Assembly (NCBI GenBank): GCA_028678715.1
Contig: JAJRCY010000083.1
Location: 1-5,073, forward strand
Source of the DNA: Methanomicrobiales archaeon
Lineage (GTDB): Archaea > Halobacteriota > Methanomicrobia > Methanomicrobiales > JACTUA01
Direction of reading: 5' to 3'
DNA length: 5,073 nucleotides
The position numbers were made by a program, and so were the translations under genes. This document shows, piece by piece, positions 1-4,857 of the stretch. Below the pieces are notes generated by a model. It was not told the DNA's origin and ran no database searches. It saw only the letters and a program-made list of their open reading frames with translations. How positions within the stretch are numbered: position 1 is the first letter of the stretch; each line of letters starts with the position of its first letter.

Positions 1-19
1 AACGCCGACCATTGAAAGC

Positions 20-89
20 GGGGGGGCGGCGGGGAGGGGAGCAACCCTCACCCCCACGGTCCCACCCCCACGAGAGGATAACTCCTCTC
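20..89. other. G-run/C-run structured non-coding stretch
   Basis: This lies in the gene-free 285 bp at the left edge. The plus strand has G-runs at 20-26, 31-34 and 36-39, enough for a four-run quadruplex-type pattern if the first run is split. C-runs follow at 45-47, 51-55, 61-63 and 65-69, giving the same pattern on the minus strand. The ten bases CACCCCCACG occur twice (49-58 and 63-72) with a 14-bp period. A perfect hairpin follows directly: GAGAGGA (72-78), loop TAAC, TCCTCTC (83-89). No T-run follows the hairpin, so it is not a convincing terminator. Function is unknown; it could be simple-sequence drift in a GC-rich genome or a regulatory patch for a gene left of the window. Confidence 0.4.
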
Positions 90-253
90 TGTCGGTGACC
101 TCAGATTTCGAGTCTCCCGGTAGAATGGCGGATCATTCGCCGGGCTGGCCTGGGATATCGCTCCGCTGTTTCAATGGTGAGGGTAGTCGCTCCACGGCGG
201 TGTTTCCCTGCTCGGCGTTTCTCGGTATCATTTTGTCCCCCCCGTCCATCACT

Positions 254-263
254 GATAAATATC
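254..263 (+). promoter_or_regulatory. TATA-like promoter box of the thioredoxin gene
   Basis: The AT-rich GATAAATATC stands out in GC-rich surroundings. Its centre is about 27 bp before the ATG at 286. Archaeal TATA boxes lie about 25 bp before transcription start, so the transcript would begin at or within a few bases of the start codon. The bases just before the ATG are pyrimidine-rich and hold no Shine-Dalgarno match, which fits a leaderless mRNA. The purine-rich BRE expected upstream is weak. Confidence 0.5.
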
Positions 264-285
264 CGGGGAACCCACACTCCTCTCC

Positions 286-717
286 ATGGAAGACGAGGAG
301 CTCCGGAAGATCCGGGAGAAGAAGCTGGAGGAGATGCAGCACCGCATCGAGCAGGCCCACCAGCCCCCGCCGCCCGTCCAGAAGAAGGCAGGGGTCATCG
401 TGCTGGACGAGCGGTCCTTTGAACGGGCCCTCCGGGAGAATCCGCGGCTGGTCATCGACCTCTGGGCCGAGTGGTGCGGGCCCTGCAAGATGCTCTCGCC
501 CACCATCGCGTCCCTGGCCGGCGAGTTCACGGGGAAGATCACCTTTGCCAAGGTGAACACCGACCAGAACCCGGGGATCGCGATGCGCTTCGGCATCTCC
601 GCCATCCCGACGCTGCTCCTCTTCTCCGGGGGCAGGCTCATCGATACCGTGGTGGGCGCCTATCCCCGGGACCCGCTCCGGGCACGGCTCGTGAAGTCCT
701 TCGGTATCGCGGCCTAA
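286..717 (+). CDS. trxA: Thioredoxin with charged N-terminal extension
   Basis: A cytosolic thiol-disulfide oxidoreductase of the thioredoxin fold, 143 residues. The active site is W63-C64-G65-P66-C67-K68, preceded by the typical strand VIDLWAEW, and the conserved cis-proline is P108 in AIPT. These residues are all intact, so it should be redox-active, passing electrons from a thioredoxin reductase to protein disulfides. E. coli thioredoxin is about 108 residues with its CGPC motif near 32-35, so this protein carries roughly 32 extra N-terminal residues. Residues 1-25 are highly charged and helix-prone (EDEELRKIREKKLEEMQ), and four prolines (27-30) link them to the domain. The extension resembles the N-terminal helix of PDCD5-type DNA-binding proteins; I recall similar extensions on some methanogen thioredoxins but cannot verify that here. 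The start is supported by the TATA-like box at 254-263. The stop overlaps the stop of the convergent dehydratase gene. Confidence 0.95.
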   Translation: MEDEELRKIREKKLEEMQHRIEQAHQPPPPVQKKAGVIVLDERSFERALRENPRLVIDLWAEWCGPCKMLSPTIASLAGEFTGKITFAKVNTDQNPGIAMRFGISAIPTLLLFSGGRLIDTVVGAYPRDPLRARLVKSFGIAA

Positions 718-1052
718 ATCCCCTTCTCCTTCGCCATCTTTGAGACCCTGGCGGCCATGATGAAGTCGTTCCCCGTGAGGCCGCCCGCGGGATGGGTGTA
801 CCAGCAGATGGTCACGTACCGGTGCTCGGTGATGGCAGCGTCCGGGTAGTGGCCTTCCTCGGCGGCAACGACCGCGACAAGGGTGAGGAACTTCACCGCC
901 TCGATGAAGGTGGGGAAGGTGAACTTCCGTACGAGTCTTCCCGACTCCAGCACCCAGCCGGGCACGAGAGGCAGGAGGTCCCGGATCTCATGCCGGGTCA
1001 GGGGCGGGGTTCCCTCCTCCCACGGAGTGCATTTCATGGCGGTGAGGTCCAT
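714..1052 (-). CDS. Pterin-4a-carbinolamine dehydratase-like protein
   Basis: A 112-residue member of the PCD/DCoH family (COG2154 type), which dehydrates 4a-hydroxytetrahydropterins. It shows the family hallmarks: KCTP near the N-terminus, GTPPLT (14-19), GW (32-33), an aromatic-rich RKFTFPTF strand, and the C-terminal THPAGGLTGNDF (86-97). Catalytic-region residues H68 and H87 are present, as is D96, but the usual HHP reads H68-Y69-P70, so the second histidine is tyrosine. The usual aromatic six residues after that proline is H77. Methanogens are not known for phenylalanine hydroxylase, so a role in another pterin pathway is possible; I cannot assign one. M1 is preferred over M6 because family members keep the MDL...KC opening. 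GAGGT abuts the ATG directly and GGAG lies 11 nt upstream, so ribosome binding is not clear-cut. The gene is codirectional with the symporter but separated from it by a terminator-like element. Confidence 0.88.
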   Translation of the reverse strand: MDLTAMKCTPWEEGTPPLTRHEIRDLLPLVPGWVLESGRLVRKFTFPTFIEAVKFLTLVAVVAAEEGHYPDAAITEHRYVTICWYTHPAGGLTGNDFIMAARVSKMAKEKGI

Positions 1053-1071
1053 ACCTCAGCGTTCTCCCCGC

Positions 1072-1112
1072 GGGAAAAAAAGAGTTTCTTTCCCGGGCTG
1101 TTCTCTGCCCGG
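1072..1112 (-). terminator. Hairpin plus T-run after the symporter gene
   Basis: Read on the minus strand, the symporter stop is followed within one base by CCGGGC (1112-1107), an 8-nt loop and GCCCGG (1098-1093). Shortly after comes a run of seven T (1081-1075). A second, overlapping hairpin uses GGGAAAGAAA (1094-1085), loop CTC and TTTTTTTCCC (1081-1072). It has ten pairs including one G-T wobble, and it shares bases 1093-1094 with the first stem, so the two compete at that edge. Archaeal termination depends mainly on T-runs, so the T7 is the stronger evidence. Read-through into the dehydratase gene remains possible. Confidence 0.6.
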
Positions 1113-1113
1113 T

Positions 1114-2670
1114 TCAGGCTGCCGGTACCCGCCGCTCCCTCCGCAGGACCACCACCAGGGCGGCGAGCGCCAGCGGCAGAGCGATGATGAGCGGATCAAT
1201 GACATTCCAGGGGAAGCCCAGGAGTGCAGGCGTCCTGAAGAGGAGGTGCGAGAGGCCCATCACCGACGATTCTGTTTTGTGAACAAAGGCCGTCCAGAGG
1301 AACCAGGCCGCGGCACCGGCCAGCAGGCTCGCCTTCGCGGCCGCGGCCGATGGTTCCTTCGCGTACATCCCGTAGGCGAAGGCAGGGAGGAACGCCGATG
1401 CGCAGAGCCCCATGAACATGGCCGTGGCCCGGGCAATGATGGACCCGGGGAGGGCGAGCGCCAGGGCCACGGAGACGAGAATCATCACCACGATGCCCAC
1501 CCGGTTCGCCGCGAGGGAGGGCTTCTGTTCCTTCAGGTGCTTCCAGATGTCGTACCCTATGGCGGTTCCCATCGCATGGAAGAGGGACGCGAGCGTGGAC
1601 ATGGCGGCGGCGAGGAGCGTGAGCATGAAGACCACCACGAACCAGGGGGGCATGGCCAGGTCGATGAACGTGGGAATGATCAGGTCCACGTTCCCCCCCG
1701 CCACCGCCGCGGACGCGATCTTCCCCGTGTGCTCGTAGAAGTACACGTTGGAGACTGCTCCTACGGTGAAGGCGACCCCGGTCATCATCAGGATGAAGGG
1801 GCCCCCCACCAGCACCGCCCGGTTCAGGGTCCGGGAGTCCTTCGCCGTCATGAACCGGACCGCCAGCTGGGGCTGGGCCAGGACCCCGATCCCCACCCCC
1901 AGCACGAGGGTGGTGACCACCGTGTACCAGATCACGGATCCCAGTGCGGGCATGGAGGTCCAGCCGGTGTGACCGAGCCCGGCAAGCACCGGGGGCACGA
2001 GCGGTGCCATCTCGGTGAGGGCCTGGTGGGCGTGCACCACCCCGCCGGTGGCCATGTAGGTGAAGACCAACAGAAGGGTCATCCCGACCAGCATGAGGGC
2101 CCCCTGGAGCGCATCGGTATACATGACGGCGATGAGCCCGCCGATGACCACGTAGACCGCCGTGATCAGGGCAAAGATCAGAAGCGCGGTCACGTAGGGG
2201 AGGGCCAGCGCTGTCTCCAGGAACCGGGCGCCGCCGATCAGGATCGCCGCCGTGTAGAGCGGCATCCCTGTCATGATCAGGGCGGCTGACGCGTACTGCA
2301 TGAACCCGGACCCGAACCGTTTGCCCATCAGGTCCGGGAAGGTCACCGCGCCCAGCCGTTTCCCGATCTCCCGGGTCTTCTTGCCAAAGACCAGGAACGC
2401 GATGAGGATCCCGGCACCTATGTTGAAGACGGTGAGCCAGATGAGCCCCATCCCGTAGTTGGCGGCCATGCCCCCGAATCCCACGATGGCCGACGTGGAG
2501 ATGAAGGTGGCCCCGTAGGAGAGGGCCAGGATGACCGGGTTCATCCTCCTCCCGGCCACCATGTAGTCCTCGGCGTGTTTCGTCTGGCGGTACCCCAGGT
2601 ATCCGACAGCCATGGTGACTGCGAGGTAGATGACAGTCACGGCAGCCAGGATGAGGGTGTCCACCGCCAT
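1114..2670 (-). CDS. Sodium:solute symporter (SSS family) membrane protein
   Basis: A 518-residue polytopic membrane transporter of the SSS/SSF family (PutP, PanF and ActP relatives), expected to use the Na+ gradient to drive solute uptake. About 13 hydrophobic segments are visible, beginning at residues 4-25. Family signatures are intact: STSAIVGFGG (58-67) in the first core helices, GGLIAVMYTDALQG (177-190), and AAAMSTLASLFH (354-365). The last matches the TM8 region whose Ser/Thr residues form the Na2 site in characterised members, so sodium coupling is likely. The substrate cannot be read from sequence; acetate, other carboxylates, pantothenate or amino acids are all possible for this superfamily. 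The ATG lies one base after the stop of the 37-residue gene. Its ribosome site GGAGG (2684-2680, 9 nt spacing) lies inside that gene, so translation is probably coupled. The C-terminus is short and basic (LRRERR). Confidence 0.95.
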   Translation of the reverse strand: MAVDTLILAAVTVIYLAVTMAVGYLGYRQTKHAEDYMVAGRRMNPVILALSYGATFISTSAIVGFGGMAANYGMGLIWLTVFNIGAGILIAFLVFGKKTREIGKRLGAVTFPDLMGKRFGSGFMQYASAALIMTGMPLYTAAILIGGARFLETALALPYVTALLIFALITAVYVVIGGLIAVMYTDALQGALMLVGMTLLLVFTYMATGGVVHAHQALTEMAPLVPPVLAGLGHTGWTSMPALGSVIWYTVVTTLVLGVGIGVLAQPQLAVRFMTAKDSRTLNRAVLVGGPFILMMTGVAFTVGAVSNVYFYEHTGKIASAAVAGGNVDLIIPTFIDLAMPPWFVVVFMLTLLAAAMSTLASLFHAMGTAIGYDIWKHLKEQKPSLAANRVGIVVMILVSVALALALPGSIIARATAMFMGLCASAFLPAFAYGMYAKEPSAAAAKASLLAGAAAWFLWTAFVHKTESSVMGLSHLLFRTPALLGFPWNVIDPLIIALPLALAALVVVLRRERRVPAA

Positions 2671-2671
2671 C

Positions 2672-2785
2672 TCACTCCCCCTCCCCCTTGTTCCAGTTCA
2701 CGAGGCCGTACACTGCACTTGCCAGCGCAAAGCCGAGGGAGAGCGCATAGCCGATCAGGATCTGCGGATCAGGGATTCCGAGCAT
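2672..2785 (-). CDS. Symporter small accessory protein, 37 residues
   Basis: A very small predicted single-pass membrane protein. It opens MLGIPDPQILIGYALSLGFA, continues with a hydrophobic stretch to about residue 29, and ends in a short polar tail (NWNKGEGE). Start evidence is good: AGGTG at 2795-2791 lies 5 nt before the ATG. The stop TGA is followed by a single G and then the symporter ATG, a tight two-gene unit. I recognise this as the kind of small protein that accompanies SSS transporters in Methanomicrobiales. By analogy with the small membrane partners of bacterial ActP-type (DUF485) and DUF4212/DUF3311-type symporters, it probably stabilises or targets the transporter. That role is inferred from position. 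The opening IPDPQILIGY motif ahead of the helix is the feature to search with. Confidence 0.85.
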   Translation of the reverse strand: MLGIPDPQILIGYALSLGFALASAVYGLVNWNKGEGE

Positions 2786-2818
2786 TTCAGCACCTGCTCT
2801 AGAAGGTTGTCTCTGCAC

Positions 2819-2856
2819 GGGAACCGGGCGTTTCACTGCGGTTCCCTAAGGAAACG
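2819..2856 (-). promoter_or_regulatory. Competing stems in the symporter operon leader
   Basis: On the minus strand CGTTTC (2856-2851) is complementary to GAAACG (2834-2829). The latter lies in the loop of a second stem, GGGAACCG (2846-2839) with CGGTTCCC (2826-2819). The two stems cross. They could form an H-type pseudoknot, although the 2-nt connector after GAAACG looks short for that, or they could be alternatives. The element ends 23 nt before the AGGTG site of the 37-residue gene and overlaps the end of a Phe-rich mini-ORF. No T-run follows, so it is not a classical intrinsic terminator. Confidence 0.35.
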
Positions 2857-2917
2857 AGAAGAATTCGAAGGAGATGGGGACCACGATGCCTGCAGAACTG
2901 CCCGCGTGCGTCATCAT
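2846..2917 (-). CDS. Possible 23-codon Phe-rich leader peptide
   Basis: A mini-ORF starting at tandem ATG codons (2917 and 2914). AGGA (2927-2924) lies 6 nt upstream of the first, and the predicted transcript start is only about 13 nt upstream. The peptide ends PISFEFFSFP and then stops at TAG (2848-2846), giving four Phe in the last seven residues. The final codons overlap CGTTTC, one arm of the downstream stems, and the stop codon overlaps the first G of the other stem. The tail resembles the E. coli pheA leader peptide, which ends FFFAFFFTFP. Against this, the underlying DNA is a pyrimidine-rich tract, which favours Phe, Ser, Pro and Leu codons in any case. Treat it as a hypothesis. Confidence 0.25.
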   Translation of the reverse strand: MMTHAGSSAGIVVPISFEFFSFP

Positions 2918-2920
2918 GTC

Positions 2921-2940
2921 CATTCCTGTACAGAGGAATG
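2921..2940. repeat. Inverted repeat around the predicted transcript start
   Basis: Arms CATTCCT (2921-2927) and AGGAATG (2934-2940) are perfect complements with a 6-nt centre. The repeat sits where transcription from the box at 2954-2959 should begin, so it is a candidate operator for the symporter operon. As RNA it could instead be a 3' hairpin for the flavoprotein transcript. The AGGA ribosome site of the mini-ORF lies within its left arm. Confidence 0.35.
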
Positions 2941-2950
2941 GGGCGTACTG

Positions 2951-2967
2951 CCCATATATGGGTTTCC
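2951..2967 (-). promoter_or_regulatory. TATA-like box of the symporter operon, in a palindrome
   Basis: The 12 bp CCCATATATGGG (2951-2962) is a perfect palindrome and the only AT-rich patch in the 193 bp between the flavoprotein stop and the 37-residue gene. On the minus strand it is preceded by GGAAA (2967-2963), resembling a BRE. Transcription would begin near 2930, giving a leader of about 145 nt before the ATG at 2785. The palindrome might also be a regulator site. The start position is predicted from typical archaeal spacing only. Confidence 0.45.
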
Positions 2968-2978
2968 TTCCGGTCCGG

Positions 2979-3545
2979 TCACCCGAGCCGGGTGAGAAGG
3001 CTGGCCACGTTCTCTCCGAAGTGGCGGATGGTCTTCATGCCCTCTTCGTCCGCGAGAGCGTCCCCTGGCTGGTGGCCGAAGACCATGTTCCAGTAGGTGG
3101 AGCCGGGCACCACCATGTCGTTGATCAGGTAGAACATCAGCATCTCCAGGAGCGAGATGGTATGACCCCCGCGCCGGGCCACGGCGATGGGGCCCCCCAC
3201 CATGCCGGTGAGGAACCGGTCCGAGGAGCGGGAGACCATCCCGATCCGCTGGAGGGCCGCAAGCACGTCACCCCGTGGTCCCCCGAAGTAGACCGGCGTC
3301 CCGACAATGAATCCCTGCGACTCCCGGATCTTCTCGATGATCTCGTTAAGGCCATCGTCGATGACGCAGCAGCCCCGCTCCCCGCACTGGTAGCAGGCGG
3401 TGCAGGACTCGATCCGCTTTTCCGCCAGGCTGACCACCTCCGCCGTGAGCCCTGCCGCTTCGATGACCCGGGCGCACTCATGGAGGACCTGCATCGTGTT
3501 GCCATGGATCCGCGGGCTTCCGGAGAGGAGGAGGACCTTCAGCAT
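2979..3545 (-). CDS. Iron-sulfur flavoprotein (NADPH-dependent FMN reductase family)
   Basis: A 188-residue flavodoxin-fold protein. GSPRIHGNT (9-17) is the FMN phosphate loop and TPVYFGG (83-89) the conserved flavin-binding loop. Cysteines C48, C51, C54 and C60 have spacing C-x2-C-x2-C-x5-C, the compact 4Fe-4S motif of the iron-sulfur flavoprotein (ISF) characterised in Methanosarcina; C59 is an extra adjacent cysteine. ISF members are homo-oligomers that take electrons from ferredoxin and have been linked to reduction of O2 and H2O2 in methanogens. The same activity here is inference. Its ATG overlaps the DUF362 stop in the string ATGCTGA (7-nt overlap). A GGAGG-like site lies inside the end of that gene, so the two are probably translationally coupled. 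Another FMN reductase substrate, such as a quinone, cannot be excluded. Confidence 0.92.
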   Translation of the reverse strand: MLKVLLLSGSPRIHGNTMQVLHECARVIEAAGLTAEVVSLAEKRIESCTACYQCGERGCCVIDDGLNEIIEKIRESQGFIVGTPVYFGGPRGDVLAALQRIGMVSRSSDRFLTGMVGGPIAVARRGGHTISLLEMLMFYLINDMVVPGSTYWNMVFGHQPGDALADEEGMKTIRHFGENVASLLTRLG

Positions 3546-4663
3546 CCCTCGCCCCCCTCCAGCCGGACCAGCCGGTAGCGGCGGGTGCCCAGGCCCAGGT
3601 GCTCGGCACAGGCAAGCTGCAACTGTCCGTCGGTATGGGGCCAGACCCCCCGGAACTTGTCCCTGCCCCTGTCGTGGCCGTGGCGGAGGAGGGTCCGGGG
3701 AAGGCCGATCCCGCTGTTCACCAGATCCAAGCTTGCGGCATCGATGGCCACCGGGTCGGTGGAGGCCAGGATGCCGATGTCAGGGACGATGGGGGCGTCG
3801 CTCCAGGGAACGCAGTCGCAGTCGGGGGTGATGGAGAGGAGAAGGTTGTAGAACCCGACCCGCCCCTTCTTGCCCTGGAATGCCCCCAGGGCATACTCCA
3901 TCATCCGTTCGATGAAGGGCGGGAGGTCCACCTCCCAGTCAAACTCGAGAGCACCCTCTGGGCAGACGGTCATGCACTCCCCGCACCCGATGCACCGGTC
4001 CCGGTCCACCGATATCTTCTCACCGGGGAGGGAAAGGGCACCCGCCGGGCAGACCGGGATACAGGTGCCGCACCCCTGGCACTTCGCCTCTGCCGCCATG
4101 GCTTTCGCCAAGTGCTCCTCCCGCTTCCCGGCAACCGGGGCACATCCCATGGCCAGGTTCTTGAGCGTCCCGCCGAACCCGGAGAGCATGTGGCCCTTGA
4201 AGTGGGATATGACGATCATGCTGTCGGCCGCGGCGATGTCCCCTGCCACGAGGACCCTTGGAAAGTGCTTTCCCTGGAGCGGGACCTCCACGAAATGGGT
4301 GGAGCGCAGGCCGTCGGCAATGATCACCGGTGCCCCTGCCACCGAGAAGTCAAATCCGTGGAGGATGGCGGTGGTGAGGTGGTCCACCGCGTTGCTCCGG
4401 CTCCCCGAGTACAGGGTGGCGGTATCGGTGAGGAAGGGGCGGCCTCCCGCCTCCCGGATCCGGTCCACGACGGCGCGCACCAGCACCGGGCTCACAAACG
4501 TGTCCATCCCCCGCTCCCCGAAATGCAGCTTCACCGCGGTGAGGTCCCGTTCCCGGATCACCTGCGGGAACCCGGCCTCAGCAAAGAGCCGCCGCATCCT
4601 GGCCACCTTGTTCTCTGCCTCGCTCCGTGCCCTGAGATCCGAGAAGAATACGTCTGCCACCAC
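3539..4663 (-). CDS. DUF362 protein with two 4Fe-4S ferredoxin motifs
   Basis: A 374-residue protein if it starts at GTG 4663; a second GTG at 4660 would give the opening ADVFFSDLRAR directly after Met. The N-terminal half has the DUF362 pattern HFKGHMLSGFGGTLKNLAMGC. Next come two ferredoxin motifs: CQGCGTCIPVC (195-205) then CP, and CIGCGECMTVC (224-234) then CP, each able to hold one 4Fe-4S cluster. Further on are CDC (282-284) and PDIGILASTDPVAIDAAS, also typical of the family. The biochemical role of DUF362 is not established; an electron-transfer or cluster-bearing role is inferred. The frame stays open upstream to an ATG at 4744, but that stretch contains the predicted TATA box. AGGTG (4676-4672) is well placed, 8 nt before the GTG at 4663 (11 nt before 4660). 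It is the first gene of a pair with the flavoprotein. Confidence 0.9.
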   Translation of the reverse strand: MVADVFFSDLRARSEAENKVARMRRLFAEAGFPQVIRERDLTAVKLHFGERGMDTFVSPVLVRAVVDRIREAGGRPFLTDTATLYSGSRSNAVDHLTTAILHGFDFSVAGAPVIIADGLRSTHFVEVPLQGKHFPRVLVAGDIAAADSMIVISHFKGHMLSGFGGTLKNLAMGCAPVAGKREEHLAKAMAAEAKCQGCGTCIPVCPAGALSLPGEKISVDRDRCIGCGECMTVCPEGALEFDWEVDLPPFIERMMEYALGAFQGKKGRVGFYNLLLSITPDCDCVPWSDAPIVPDIGILASTDPVAIDAASLDLVNSGIGLPRTLLRHGHDRGRDKFRGVWPHTDGQLQLACAEHLGLGTRRYRLVRLEGGEGC

Positions 4664-4710
4664 GGGAAACCCACCTTCCTCTTCCGCAGGCGGAACACTC
4701 TGCCGGTATG

Positions 4711-4720
4711 GGATATAATT
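4711..4720 (-). promoter_or_regulatory. TATA-like box of the DUF362-flavoprotein operon
   Basis: Minus-strand AATTATATCC (4720-4711) is the only AT-rich stretch just upstream of the gene. Typical spacing puts transcription start near 4690. That gives a leader of about 27 nt containing the AGGTG site, ending at GTG 4663. The positions of box, ribosome site and start codon agree with each other, which is why the upstream ATG at 4744 was not chosen. Confidence 0.55.
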
Positions 4721-4735
4721 CTCTCCCCCGGAGAG
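4721..4735. repeat. Inverted repeat over the BRE position of the DUF362 promoter
   Basis: CTCTCC (4721-4726) and GGAGAG (4730-4735) flank a 3-nt centre. The repeat lies directly upstream of the TATA-like box, where transcription factor B would contact the BRE. A protein bound here could block or assist promoter use. The arms are short and the sequence GC-rich, so chance remains possible. Confidence 0.3.
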
Positions 4736-4774
4736 TTTCTGCACGGTCTTCCAGATGAACTGGCCACATTTTCG

Positions 4775-4857
4775 CCCCGGTGCCGGGGAATCCCTGACCG
4801 GAATGGACGGATGGGTGGGATACGCCTCCCGACGTCACCGCTTCGTCCGGGGATTCC
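4775..4857. other. GC-rich, potentially folded non-coding stretch
   Basis: This lies between the DUF362 promoter and the AT-rich patch at 4926-4997, in about 410 bp without a defensible gene. Complementary pairs nest here: GGAATCCC (4787-4794) with GGGATTCC (4850-4857), GGACG (4805-4809) with CGTCC (4844-4848), and GGGA (4817-4820) with TCCC (4827-4830). A separate short hairpin, CCCCGG/CCGGGG, spans 4775-4788 and shares two bases with the first stem. Internal loops are uneven. It could be the 5' part of a small RNA read leftward from the box at 4941-4948, or merely GC-rich sequence pairing by chance. Confidence 0.25.

Noticed and set aside
8..18. ATTGAAAG resembling the end of an archaeal CRISPR repeat
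   Set aside because: It occurs once in this orientation with no spaced copies; the only other match is a single inverted copy at 169-178.
97..122. tRNA-like T-arm around ATTTCGAGTC
   Set aside because: Only three stem pairs form around the loop, and no matching acceptor strand or anticodon arm exists upstream.
95..556. 153-codon plus-strand frame overlapping thioredoxin
   Set aside because: It is out of frame with the clear thioredoxin and turns into Ser/Arg/Pro-rich sequence, typical of a frame shadow.
883..2289. 468-codon plus-strand frame opposite the symporter
   Set aside because: Its composition is low-complexity His/Gly/Glu/Arg, the pattern produced by reading the antisense of a GC-rich membrane-protein gene. 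The minus-strand frame has full SSS family motifs.
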